From Belnapia arida (GTDB taxonomy: Bacteria; Pseudomonadota; Alphaproteobacteria; Acetobacterales; Acetobacteraceae), in NCBI RefSeq assembly GCF_016773205.1, contig NZ_JAETWB010000033.1, positions 1 to 38,929 on the forward strand: DNA of 38,929 bases, written 5' to 3'. Under the pieces are notes generated by a model that did not search any database, was not told the origin of the DNA, and saw only the letters and a program-made list of their open reading frames with translations. This document shows positions 25,538 to 34,013 of this stretch, in pieces (positions within the stretch are counted from its first letter, which is position 1; every line of letters begins with the position of its first letter). The translations under genes were made by a program, and so were the position numbers.

Positions 25538-26394
25538 CTAGGTCACGTGGTCTCCGGAAGCGGTTCGCTCCCGGCGCCGGTGCTCGAACACCGCGCCCTG
25601 GAAGGCGCGGAACTCGGGCACCCGCATGAAGCGGACGAGATAGCCACCATGGGTCAGCTCGTCGTGGCAGGCGGCGCAGATCAACCACCCATGCTCAGCC
25701 TTGTTCAGGCTGCGATGGAAGAAGTGGTCGAACTCGGCGCCGGGCACCACCCGGCCGGCCTCGGTGAGGACACGCTCGCGCAAACAGCACGGACACTGGC
25801 CACCGAAGGGCTCGGCCGCCACCACCTTGGCGATGACGCTCCGACCCAGCTCGGTAAACTCCAGCCGGTTGCCGAGGAGGAGTTCCTGCGCGGAAAGCTG
25901 CAGGAACATCAGGTCCGCCTGATGCCGCTCGAGCGTGTCGAGCCGGTCGTGCAGGGCGCGGAACTGCCTCGAAAGGTGCTGCCGCAGCGGATCGTGGTCG
26001 GCTGCGGGCCGGCCGTCGTGCCCGTCAGAGCGGCACGGACGACGGTGTTGCACCAGAGGTGGAACTCGGGCGAGAGGTAGCGGGCATAGGCCAGGGCGAG
26101 CTGCCAGTGCGCCCAGGTGCCGCCGAGGCGGCCGCGGGCGGTGGCCACGAAGCCATCGGGGTCGAGGCGGATAATATCATCCTGGATGATATTTTGGCTG
26201 ACCGGCCCATCGGGGTCGGTCCAGTACGTTTGGGCATGGGTGCGAAAGCGTGTGGTCTCCTTGAGGACCAGCCAGTGGATGGGGCGCCGGTACTCTGGGC
26301 AGCCTGCTGCCCGCCACATGTCTGTCAGGTTCAGCATGGTGCCGCGGAGGCGAATGGGCCTGCCCTAGTAGCTGAGGATGCTGATGGGGGTCAT
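25538..26394 (-). pseudogene. KilA-N/HNH-nuclease fusion, broken
   Basis: Readable as one gene of about 285 codons. The start at 26394 (after TTGGAGATCACC) gives MTPISILSY, then an amber codon (26365-26367) where relatives have Gln. The KilA-N DNA-binding domain follows (MLNLTDMWRAAGCPEYRRP through GTWAHWQLALAYARYLSPEF). Near 26015-26035 the frame changes, and the second half continues as a helical linker (RALHDRLDTLERHQADL) and an HNH-like zinc nuclease: CPCC, GAEFDHFFHRSLN, then LICAACHDELTHGGYLVRF. KilA-N domains are phage antirepressor-like, and HNH domains cut DNA. A terminator follows. The amber codon and frameshift argue for inactivation. Confidence 0.75.
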
Positions 26395-26644
26395 GGTGAT
26401 CTCCAACAGGGTTTCGGCCTTGCTCAAGGGACCGTTGCGGTCGGCTCAAAGCTGCCGAGACCGGTTGGAGAGGGGCGGTACAACCCGGCGTATCGCCGAA
26501 GCAGACGGAGGGCCGGCGCCCCATGGTCATGGTGGGCGCGGCGAGGCTCGACCCTTGGGCCGGCATCCTCCTGCCACCGCTGGCAGAATGAGGGTTTGCA
26601 GAAGCGGCCGGCTCAGTGCCGGATGCGTGGTGCCAGGCCGCCAG

Positions 26645-26671
26645 GACATCGAGGACATCGAGGACATCGAG
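26645..26671 (+). repeat. Tandem repeat GACATCGAG x3
   Basis: Three exact 9-bp units in a row, with no enclosing gene. It is short enough to be slippage of old coding sequence. Confidence 0.7.
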
Positions 26672-26946
26672 GTGACGCCCTGGAGGCCTGCCGGGATGCT
26701 GGACAAGGGAAGCCGAGAGACAAAAGACCCAACCCTGAGCCCGGTCGGGGACGGCGCGGACCAGCCACGAGGCATTCGTTGGGATGTGCTGGAGCTGTCC
26801 GGCGGACATCCGGCTTGTGCTCGACCCTTGAGTTTGAAAGCGGCGCTAGGCCATCAAGGGAGCGAGGGCGCCGGCAGGGTCATGCCTCTCGTCCATCACA
26901 GATGGGGATGGCGCCACCTACTTTCAATACCGCAACAAAATAGGGT

Positions 26947-26997
26947 GGTACGCACCCTCCCCGCGCGCGAGGGAAATGCTGCGTACCCCTGCGTACC
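26947..26997. repeat. Three TGCGTACC sites, one inverted
   Basis: GGTACGCA at 26947-26954 and its reverse complement TGCGTACC at 26980-26987 and 26990-26997, the last two 10 bp apart (one helical turn). This spacing suits a repeated protein-binding site upstream of either neighbour. Its binder is unknown. Confidence 0.5.
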
Positions 26998-27148
26998 TCC
27001 GAGCCCACCAATCACTCTTGGCCTCCGGGAGGCCGGTGGCGGCCCCCTCCTCCAGGCTCGTCAGCGCGTGCGGCACAATCCCAAGGCACCGGGCAGGAGG
27101 CTACGTCCCGAGCTCACGAGCTTGATCAGGCTGCTCACCGCCACGCCG

Positions 27149-27796
27149 TCAGGCATCGTCTCCCAGGGCATCGAGGTCGACTTGTTGGATCGAGAACCAG
27201 ACCGGCTCGGGGCTGCGCGCGGCGGTCCGCAGGATGGGCTGTGCTGCGGAGAGCAGCTCGTCGAGCGAGCGGAAGGGGTTTACCGCCTCCTCGCCATCGC
27301 TGGCTCGCATCAGCAAGGCGTACCCAGCCTTGCCCGCCCGCGGCGATGTTGCCGGCTTTGGCGCCGCCGCGCTGCGCCCGGCGCGGGCGGGAGCAGCAAG
27401 CCTTGGCTGCGGGTCGGGCTGTGCGAGCGAAGGTGGCGCTGGCGGCGTTGGCTTCTCTTGCTTGGTCAGCGGCACATCGGGCGCGAGGGAAGCCGGCAGT
27501 GGTGGAGGCAGGGGCTCAGGTGGAGCCTCCAACAGGCCACCGAATAGGTCATCTGCGACAGCCTGCACGGGTGCGGCGCTGGAATTGGCCTTAGCCTCGG
27601 GCTCGGCCTTGACTGGGCTGGGTAACTGCACGCCTGGAGCCGCGTCTCCGGCTCCCTGGCGGCGCTGCTTGGCGAGGATGGCGTAGATGTTGGCGGGCGT
27701 GCAGCCGTAGGCCGCGGCGACGTCAGCCACCTTGTGTCCCTCGACGTCGACCCTGTGGACGATCGTCGCATGCTCCTCGCGCGGAATCCTCGCCAT
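27149..27796 (-). CDS. HTH protein with proline-rich linker, plasmid-backbone type
   Basis: About 215 residues from the Met at 27796, preceded by GGGGAGGGGGG. An N-terminal HTH of the resolvase/Hin type (HKVADVAAAYGCTPANIYAIL) at about 20-45 is followed by a long Pro/Ala-rich linker (to about 165). A conserved-looking C-terminal domain ends it (GKAGYALLMRASDGEEAVNP, then PVWFSIQQVDLDAL). I recall similar proteins beside repA in plasmids of this family, without a known role. It faces away from repA, which starts 580 bases to the right. It could regulate replication through the palindrome at 27983 or the sites at 26947. The longer frame upstream (to 27865) lacks a ribosome binding site. Confidence 0.65.
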   Translation of the reverse strand: MARIPREEHATIVHRVDVEGHKVADVAAAYGCTPANIYAILAKQRRQGAGDAAPGVQLPSPVKAEPEAKANSSAAPVQAVADDLFGGLLEAPPEPLPPPLPASLAPDVPLTKQEKPTPPAPPSLAQPDPQPRLAAPARAGRSAAAPKPATSPRAGKAGYALLMRASDGEEAVNPFRSLDELLSAAQPILRTAARSPEPVWFSIQQVDLDALGDDA

Positions 27797-27982
27797 ACCC
27801 CCCTCCCCCATGGCCTTCGAAGCTACGGAACAATCAAAGAACACAAGCTCGGCTGGGAGTAGCATTGGTAGCTAGGGGGTCAAACTTGAATTCGAGCGAC
27901 CCTGCTCGGAAGGCCTTCGGGCTGCACTGTCAAGCAGTGCCGCGAAAGGCAACTCCGCTGCAATTTCAGTCTGCCAAAACGT

Positions 27983-27994
27983 CCGATCGATCGG
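27983..27994. promoter_or_regulatory. 12-bp palindrome CCGATCGATCGG
   Basis: A perfect palindrome in the 27866-28147 gap between the HTH gene and the iterons. A weaker hairpin (GCACTG-TCAAG-CAGTGC) lies at 27924-27940. No gene is supported in this gap. Either could be an operator for the HTH protein or for RepA; no evidence decides. Confidence 0.35.
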
Positions 27995-28147
27995 GCCACA
28001 ATTGCGCCGGACCATCACGTTCCAGAAACACAGTTGCTAAACTCTATTCTGACTTCGGCTCGGTTGACGGTGCCTGCTAGGAGATGCGGAACATGCCCCT
28101 GCTTGTCGCGGCCTCTGCGAGTCCCGGCCGAGTCCCAGCCCTGAGGT

Positions 28148-28341
28148 GTGGACTTTGCCAGGAGCATCCACAGGAGCGGCGTGGACTATGGAAGGAGGGG
28201 TGTGGACTTTGCCAGGGCTTTACTTAGAGCAGTGTCGTGCGGAATCAGAGACTTGAGCGGGCTATCCCGTGGACTTTGGCAGGCTACTTCTAATACAAGA
28301 AACAATTATCCTGTTCTAGTAGCTGCCCTGGCAAAGTCCAC
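28148..28341. repeat. Plasmid replication origin with iterons
   Basis: Five copies of a 15-bp repeat, consensus GTGGACTTTGCCAGG: 28148-28162, 28181-28195 (GTGGACTATGGAAGG, degenerate), 28202-28216, 28269-28283 (one change) and, inverted, 28327-28341. The start of copy 2 to that of copy 3 is 21 bp, two helical turns. An AT-rich stretch (28284-28320) is the likely unwinding element. This lies just upstream of repA, as in iteron plasmids where RepA binds the repeats to start and limit replication. No perfect DnaA box was found. Confidence 0.85.
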
Positions 28342-28379
28342 AGCGACATAGCGCCGCCGGCAGCGCATGTTTCCAGCCC

Positions 28380-29336
28380 ATGGGCACCGTGCATGACATC
28401 ATTGAGGCTCGCGGGAAGGTTGGCGCACTAGAGGCTGATATAGCCCGCAGCGTGGTTGAGGCTGCAGCCACTTATATGGCTGATGAAGAAGCTGGCATCG
28501 GCTTCCTTTATTCAGGTTGGTGCCAAGCCGCGTTGCCCCACCGTCGGCTGGCTGATGGCCTATCTTGGCAGATCGTCAGTGACCGCGTGACAATGGCGGT
28601 AGAGCCAGGCCTACGGCCTGATGCCGAAGGACAACTGGTGCCCGGAGGCGTGCCTTACGGCAGCCGCGCCCGCCTCATCATGCTCTACCTGCAAAGCGAA
28701 GCTCTTCGCACTGGCTCGCGCGACGTGGTGCTAGGGCGCAGCATGCGTGACTGGCTGGCCCGTATGGGCATCACCATCGGCGGCAAGTCCCTCAAGGATG
28801 TTCGGGAGCAAGCTGAACGCATTGCCCGTTGCCGCCTCACCTTCCACGTTAAGGTCGCCGGCGGCAAGGTCGGCCTAGTCAATCAGAACGTCGTTGACAC
28901 AGCCATGTTCGTCCCCAGCAAAGACCCGGCGCAAGGCGACCTGTTCACCGAAACCGCTAGGCTCTCAGAGGTCTTCTTCGAACAATTGCGCAAGCACCCC
29001 GTCCCCGTGGAAGAGGCCGCCATCCGGGCCATTGCCAACAATTCAGTGGCGCTGGACATCTATGCCTGGCTGGCCTACCGCCTGCATGCCCTGGCAAAGT
29101 CCACACCTGTTAGCTGGTCGGCCCTCAAGGGCCAGTTCGGCGCCGGCACCGCCCGTATGGACAACTTCAAGCCCACTTTTCTCGAAAACCTGAAGCTAGC
29201 CTTGGCAGTCTACCGGCATGCCAAGGTGGAACTCGACGACCGTGGAGTAATCCTTCATCCGTCCCGCGCGCCGGTTGCCCCACGGACGATGGCCGCCCCT
29301 GGTAAAGTCCACGCCCTTGCGAAGCCCGGCACCTAA
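28380..29336 (+). CDS. repA: Plasmid replication initiator RepA
   Basis: 318 residues of the RepA_C-type initiator found on alphaproteobacterial plasmids. Typical features are GIGFLYSGWCQAALPHRRL near residue 40, YGSRARLIMLYLQSEAL near 97, the RSMRDWLARMGITIGGKSLK winged-helix part and VALDIYAWLAYRLHAL near 225. It binds the iterons and opens the origin. No good ribosome binding site precedes the ATG at 28380, suggesting low translation, as often seen for initiators. Two further iteron copies lie inside its own 3' half (29090 and 29298), encoding residues LAKST and GKVHA. The C-terminal tail is basic and low in complexity. Confidence 0.92.
   Translation: MGTVHDIIEARGKVGALEADIARSVVEAAATYMADEEAGIGFLYSGWCQAALPHRRLADGLSWQIVSDRVTMAVEPGLRPDAEGQLVPGGVPYGSRARLIMLYLQSEALRTGSRDVVLGRSMRDWLARMGITIGGKSLKDVREQAERIARCRLTFHVKVAGGKVGLVNQNVVDTAMFVPSKDPAQGDLFTETARLSEVFFEQLRKHPVPVEEAAIRAIANNSVALDIYAWLAYRLHALAKSTPVSWSALKGQFGAGTARMDNFKPTFLENLKLALAVYRHAKVELDDRGVILHPSRAPVAPRTMAAPGKVHALAKPGT
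29090..29104 (-). repeat. Iteron copy inside repA
   Basis: CCTGGCAAAGTCCAC, an exact inverted copy of the consensus, within the repA coding region (codons for LAKST). Confidence 0.8.
29298..29312 (-). repeat. Iteron copy near the repA 3' end
   Basis: CCTGGTAAAGTCCAC, inverted with one change, about 25 bases before the repA stop and 208 bp after the other internal copy. Confidence 0.75.
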
Positions 29337-29640
29337 ATCATTCCTTTCTCGGCATTCACTGACGTAGATCGCGCCGGTTAAGGTTGGAAGCGTGAGGTGA
29401 AGGCTGTTAGTGGATTTTTGCCAATGCTCGCGGTAGCTGGATGCAAGGCCAGTCCTGCAAATCAACCTGTTTTTGATCTCAACAATCCTTCCAACAACTG
29501 TAGCTACGCCTGCGCTCGTATATTAGAGCTCAAGCAGCAGACGCGATGCGGCTGAGCCTGCCCCTTTACGCCCAGATACGGTCTCGCACTTCCGTAAGGG
29601 GTAAGCGTATGACTGTGTCTAAGACTGTCCGTCGCCCAAG
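29337..29640. other. Intergenic region after repA
   Basis: No gene and no clear terminator. It leads into the IS3 remnant. Confidence 0.3.
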
Positions 29641-30900
29641 GTGGAGGTCGTCACCTCCATCCAGCGCCGGCAGAGATGGTCGGCGACTGAGAAGGTGTGC
29701 ATGGTCGATAAGACCTATGCGCCGGGTGCCTCGGTGAGCTCAGTGGCCCACCAGCACGGGGTGAACCCAAACCAGCTCTTCTCCTAGCGCCAACTAGCGG
29801 TCAAGAGGGCCTACACCGCGGCGGCTGCGGGCGAGGGTCGAAGCATTGCTTCGACGTGCCTGCTTCCGAACACCTGCTTCCGAACACCGGGCGTTACAAC
29901 AGTAGTTTAGTGAGCTCCATCGGCTGCTGGGCAAGATGACGCGGGAGGCCGAGAGCCTCAACGAGGCCTTGCAGCAGGTCGAACCCAAAAAAATGCTGCT
30001 GCACGCGCCCTTGCTAGCAAGGTCGTTGGTCCGCTCTGCGGCTCAACTGCGGTGAAGGCCGTCGCTGAAGCCCTCGGCGTCGCCCGATCTGGCCTCGCTC
30101 GATCGGCCAGGAATCCAGCGCCTGAACAACGAGGTAGACCGCCCCTGCCGGAGCACGACCTCCTGGCCCGCATCAAGGAGCTGATCGCCGAGTTGCCAAC
30201 CTACGGCTACCGGCGGCTCCATGCCCTGCTACGCTAGCAAGCGGAACTGGAGGGCTGGCCACCTCCGAACCACAAGCGCGTTTTGCGCGTCATGAAGGCC
30301 AGCACCCTACTCCTGACCCGCCATGCGGGTGGGGTGCCGCCATGACGGGCGCGTTGCCGTCGAGGCCCGCAACACACGCTGGTGCTCGGACGGCTTCGAG
30401 ATCGCCTGCGACAACGGCAAGCCGGTCCGGGTGGCGTTTACCCTCGACTGCTGCGACCGGGAGGCCATCACCTATATTGGCACCACCGGCGGCATCACCT
30501 CTGAGCACGTGCGGGACATAATGGTCGAGGCCATCGAGCGCCGGTTCGGTCTCGTCAACCGTCTGCCTAGTGCCATCGAGTGGCTTAGCGACAACGGCAG
30601 CTGCTACGTCGCCCGAGAGACCCGGCGGTTTGCCAGTAGCCTCGGCATGCTCCCCAGAACCACTCCGCTTCAGAGCCCGCAAAGCAACGGCATGGCCAAG
30701 GCCTTCGTCCGCACCTTCAAGCGCGATTACGCCCGCGTCCGGCCCTGCCCGGATGCCCAGACCGTGCTCCAGTCACTCCCGGCCTGGTTCACCCACTACA
30801 ACGAGGTCCACCCTCACAGCGCGCTCGGCTACCGCTCCCCGCGCCACTTCATCCGTGCCACGTTACAGCCTGACCCTGTCCGTTCCAACGAACATCTCTT
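29641..30900 (+). pseudogene. IS3-family element, OrfA and OrfB both broken
   Basis: OrfA begins near 29641 (VEVVTSIQRRQRWSATEKV, then GASVSSVAHQHGVNPNQLF) and hits an amber codon at 29785-29787 where the family has Trp. OrfB pieces follow: KAVAEALGVARSGLARSA, LIAELPTYGYRRLHALLR, then TAG at 30235-30237 and frame changes. The integrase core is then almost intact from about 30340: [49 protein letters not shown] and [15 protein letters not shown]. The DDE residues survive in that part. The frame runs on past the element end into unrelated sequence up to 31303. The exact ends were not found. Confidence 0.85.
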
Positions 30901-31141
30901 CTGGTGGTTACTCAACACCTCCACTTCGGCACATCGATGCCATTGGGGGCGTCCATACCACCAAAGCCTTGCCGAGGAGCTTGTCTCGAACCCTTATGCT
31001 GCCTCGCGAACTGGGCTGCCCGCCTTGACCGCCCGAACCAGCTGCCGAAGATCCGCAGGTAAGAGTGCTGCCACAGTTGATCCGATACTGCATCACGAAT
31101 ATCAAACCCGAACCAGCGATTCTGCGCAGCATCGAACTGAT

Positions 31142-31747
31142 TCAACAATCTTGTGCCACTCCCCGTTCGAGCCGCGCAATTTCTTTCTCGATTGCAGCCT
31201 TCTGGCGACGAAGCGTGGCAAGTCGCCGCGCTGTAGTTTCGCCGCGTTCTACTTCAGCCTCCCCTCCACCCAGGACCTTCTTTTTGAACGCGATCACTTC
31301 TGAGCGTCGAAGGTCAGGCCGCAGCAACCCGCTTTGCTTGGCTTGCTCCAACGCATCATCAGGTAGCGTCGAGAGGTAGTAGATGGTCGTGTAGTTTTGC
31401 GGCACCCGATCAGACGGCAGCCGGCCGCTCTCTATTGCGACGGTCGCCGCTCTAATTTGGAAGGCCGTGCGCGGCGAGAATGGCAGATCGCGGTCGATCA
31501 TGGCGTTGAACTCGCCATGGGGGAGCCGTTCCTTTGCTAAGTTCAGGTATGTCCCGATGGTGAGGAAGGTCGCCTGCGCCCGCTGCCAGAGCGCGTTGAT
31601 CTCCCGTGCGAAGTCCTCGCGGCGCTCATAACGCACCAGTGCGCCGTTCAGGATCTCGATCCGCCCGTCCCCTTCAGGCATCACCTCGACGGGCGGCCTG
31701 CGGTCGGCAAGCAGTTTCTTTGGGACTGTCGGGCTAAGCCGCGCCAT
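31142..31747 (-). CDS. DUF3102-like partner of ParA (putative centromere-binding protein)
   Basis: 201 residues. It lacks the ParB/Srx nuclease fold and KorB-type HTH. The core ([20 protein letters not shown], then [20 protein letters not shown] and AFQIRAA) resembles DUF3102, a small helical domain found in phage and plasmid proteins. A mid-region follows ([20 protein letters not shown]), then a basic C-terminal coiled coil ([20 protein letters not shown]). Its start overlaps the parA end by 14 bases, so it is coupled to parA. Position and charge suggest the DNA-binding adaptor of the partition system, taking the place of ParB. That role is inference. Confidence 0.7.
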   Translation of the reverse strand: MARLSPTVPKKLLADRRPPVEVMPEGDGRIEILNGALVRYERREDFAREINALWQRAQATFLTIGTYLNLAKERLPHGEFNAMIDRDLPFSPRTAFQIRAATVAIESGRLPSDRVPQNYTTIYYLSTLPDDALEQAKQSGLLRPDLRRSEVIAFKKKVLGGGEAEVERGETTARRLATLRRQKAAIEKEIARLERGVAQDC

Positions 31748-32447
31748 GAGCGGCCTCCCGCTTGCGGCTGCGAGCCTTCGGCTTCGGCTGCGGCTCCGCT
31801 TCCTCCTGGGTCGATGGACTATCGATCCCGAGCCGCTGCTTCACGTAAGCCCAAAGGGTCCGAACTTCATCGCTGCCGACATGGCCAGTGATATCGATCA
31901 GACCGTACCCCTTTGAGCCCGCCCGGTTGTAGTCCGCCCGCTCGCCCATCTCGATAGGGCAAAGTTCGGCCGCCGCTAGCAGCATCCCCTTCTCGGCAGC
32001 GACATTAAGCCGAGGCCGAGAGAAATTGATGACAACGATGGGCTTCGCTCCGCTGGCGCGCAGCGCTTTTAGGTAAGGCACGGCCGATTCCACATCGTCG
32101 AAGGAGGCGCGACACGGGACGAGGATGAGGTCAGCTACGGTGATGAGGCGGCGCATTTCAACGGGATGAGCCTCGATGCTCGGCGGGGTGTCGATGAAGA
32201 GGACATCGCTGGACTCGATGCCATCCTCTGCTGTCAACGCCTCGGCATCCGTCCATTCGACTTGGTAATGCACAATCCCTGGTACGTCGCCCGGTCGCCG
32301 CCGCGCCCAGCGCGTCAAGCTTCGCTGAGGGTCGAGATCCGCAGTCGAGACGGTAAAGCCGTCGTGTGCAGCAGCAGCGGCGAGATTTCGTGCCGTGTTC
32401 GTCTTTCCGCAGCCCCCTTTGGGGCTGCTGATGACAATCCGCAGCAT
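31734..32447 (-). CDS. parA: ParA-family partition ATPase
   Basis: 237 residues. The deviant Walker A KGGCGKTN is at residues 10-17, with the signature lysine of ParA/MinD proteins; DLDPQRS is the A' motif and VLFIDTPPSIE the Walker B. It has no N-terminal HTH, so it is a short (type Ib-like) ParA that usually needs a partner for autoregulation. The Lys/Arg-rich C-terminal tail may bind DNA. The start at 32447 follows AGGGAA. The overlapping downstream gene (31142-31747) is the likely partner. Upstream lies a perfect palindrome at 32564. It moves plasmid copies apart over the nucleoid. Confidence 0.92.
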   Translation of the reverse strand: MLRIVISSPKGGCGKTNTARNLAAAAAHDGFTVSTADLDPQRSLTRWARRRPGDVPGIVHYQVEWTDAEALTAEDGIESSDVLFIDTPPSIEAHPVEMRRLITVADLILVPCRASFDDVESAVPYLKALRASGAKPIVVINFSRPRLNVAAEKGMLLAAAELCPIEMGERADYNRAGSKGYGLIDITGHVGSDEVRTLWAYVKQRLGIDSPSTQEEAEPQPKPKARSRKREAAHGAA

Positions 32448-32563
32448 TGCGTGTTCCCTTAAGCGGCAGGGAACCCCCCGGTCCTTTCATGCCGCGCCGA
32501 AGGGGTATCATGCACCAGGTTAATCTTGCCACAGATACGTTAAGCGAACTGCGGCGACTAAAG

Positions 32564-32579
32564 GTTTAGCCGGCTAAAC
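32564..32579. promoter_or_regulatory. 16-bp palindrome upstream of parA, candidate parS/operator
   Basis: GTTTAGCCGGCTAAAC is a perfect palindrome 117 bases upstream of parA, and the symmetry extends to 24 bp with one mismatched pair. The size and place are those of a centromere or partition operator. Half-sites (GGCTAAAC or its complement) also occur at 9047, 16853 and 20324. The rest of 32448-32744 holds no gene. Confidence 0.55.
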
Positions 32580-32744
32580 TTTTGCTGGCAGCACTGAGCA
32601 AGCGCCGGCGTCGCAGGGGCCGTGCTGGCCAAATCTGCATATTCCTAAAAGCTTCATGCAAGCCCACTTCGGCGCTGGTCCGCTCTGGGACCTCTGGGTA
32701 CTGTGCTCATTGAGTCGTGGCGGCTTGGGAGAACGCTGCTGGAT

Positions 32745-33235
32745 ATAACCCTACATCAGATGTTGAATCCACGCGGTGAACTCCGGGTCGAACGCTTCGG
32801 CTGGAGCTACGGGTGGGTGACAAGGTGATGCAGGTTGCCAACGACTAAGAGCGCGACGTCTACAATGGTGACCTCGGCCTAATGTCGGCCATCAATCCAA
32901 AGGAGGCCAAGCTGGCGGTGAGCTTCGAGGGGCAAGAGTTGATGTAAGGCTTCGCCAAGTTGGACGAGTTGGTACAGGCTTATGCCATAACCATCCACAA
33001 AGCCCAGGGTTTGGAGTACTCAGCCGTCGTGATTCCGTTCAGCTCTTAGCACTACGCCATGCTGGCCAGGAACCTGCTTTATACCGGCGTCACCCGTGGC
33101 AAGCGGCTCGTGGTGCTGGTCGGACAGCGCCAGGCGCTGGCGATTGCGGTCGGGAACGAGAACGCCCGGCGCCGCTGTTCCAAACTCGGCGAATGGCTTG
33201 ATGGCGCTGAGGCACGCTCCGATCGCCGCCCTTAG
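32745..33235 (+). pseudogene. Decayed RecD2 C-terminal fragment
   Basis: A second copy of the RecD2 C-terminus: LNPRGELRVERFGWSYG, a frameshift near 32812, then GDKVMQVAND, TAA (32846-32848), VYNGDLGLMSAINPKEAKL, TAA (32945-32947), YAITIHKAQGLEYSAVVIP, TAG (33047-33049), and LLYTGVTRGKRLVVLVGQ with an ending at 33235. The three stops fall where the intact gene at 22131 has Tyr, Tyr and Gln. All lie in one frame, so decay by point mutation is clear. The N-terminal helicase domains are missing. It is diverged enough from the intact copy to be a separate lineage rather than a recent duplicate. Confidence 0.9.
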
Positions 33236-33299
33236 AGCCGGGGACAATGGCCGACCGATGCCCTGGCGACAGGGTGACCGTCATGGCTCACCGTTACCT

Positions 33300-33943
33300 G
33301 GAACCTCGTTGTACCCGACGGTGAAGGCTCATCTCGAACGCTTGAGCTACGAGGTCAAAAACGAGGCTTGTGGCTGCGACATTGCGGCGGTGCGGCCGGG
33401 TTGAGCCGCTCTGGCTCGTCGTTGTGGAGCTAAAAAGGGCTTCACCCTCGAGCTGGTCATGCAGACCGTCGACCGCTTCGCCGCAGCGAACGAAGTTTAG
33501 CTGGCGGTCAGGTCATCGCAACGTGGGCAGGACCGGGACCGGCGCGTCTACAAGCTCCGCCGTCTGCTCGGCTTCGGCTTACTCGCAGTCGATCCGGGCC
33601 GCCATCTGGTCGAGGCGCTGGCCGAGCTAACAGCCTACCGGCCGCGCCTCAACCGCAAGCGCCGCAGCTTGCTGCTGCGCGAGCGAAGCCGGCGTGGTTA
33701 CCCCACCCAGGGCGGCACGTCGCGTACTCCGGTCATGACGGCCTACCGTCAACAGGCGCTGGCCTGCGCGGCGGCGCCGCACGAGGGAACTCGCCAGCCA
33801 CGCGACCTCAAGGTCATCGCGCGTGATGCCGGCCGCATCCTGCTGCGCGATGTGTATGGATGGTTCGAGCGCGCCGGACGCGGCGTCTACTGCCTTCCGC
33901 CCCCGGCAGGGACGTCGTTCTGCGGCAGCGGGCCGCAGAATGA
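33300..33943 (+). pseudogene. DUF2161 PD-(D/E)XK nuclease-like gene, broken
   Basis: The DUF2161 protein is visible in pieces: YPTVKAHLERLSYEVKNEA, then CGCDIAAVR. A frameshift near 33400 is followed by LWLVVVELK, the E-x-K of the nuclease core. One A is missing near 33434 before FTLELVMQTVDRFAAANEV, which runs into amber TAG (33498-33500) at a Trp position. The second half follows: VYKLRRLLGFGLLAVDPG, then PVMTAYRQQALACAAAP and ILLRDVYGWFERAGRGVYCL. A C-run near 33900 shifts the frame again, and the natural end is at 33943. It cannot make a whole protein. Confidence 0.85.
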
Positions 33944-34013
33944 CGAGCCATTGGGAGATCCCCACACATGTGGCGGCAGATGGACACTCTGCATAATTGA
34001 GACGCCAAAGCCG

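Larger units (their letters stand above)
26395..27148. other. Long region without a supported gene
   Basis: No gene is supported in these 750 bases, although a long plus-strand frame crosses it into the antisense of the next gene. It holds a three-unit tandem repeat (26645-26671) and a cluster of TGCGTACC sites (26947-26997), both listed separately. Confidence 0.35.

Noticed and set aside
26378-27547. Plus-strand frame of 389 codons
   Set aside because: Crosses the terminus of the KilA-N gene and the antisense of the HTH protein; composition is not protein-like.
28148-28341. CRISPR-like reading of the repeats
   Set aside because: Repeats are 15 bp, irregularly spaced, partly inverted and next to repA; they are iterons.
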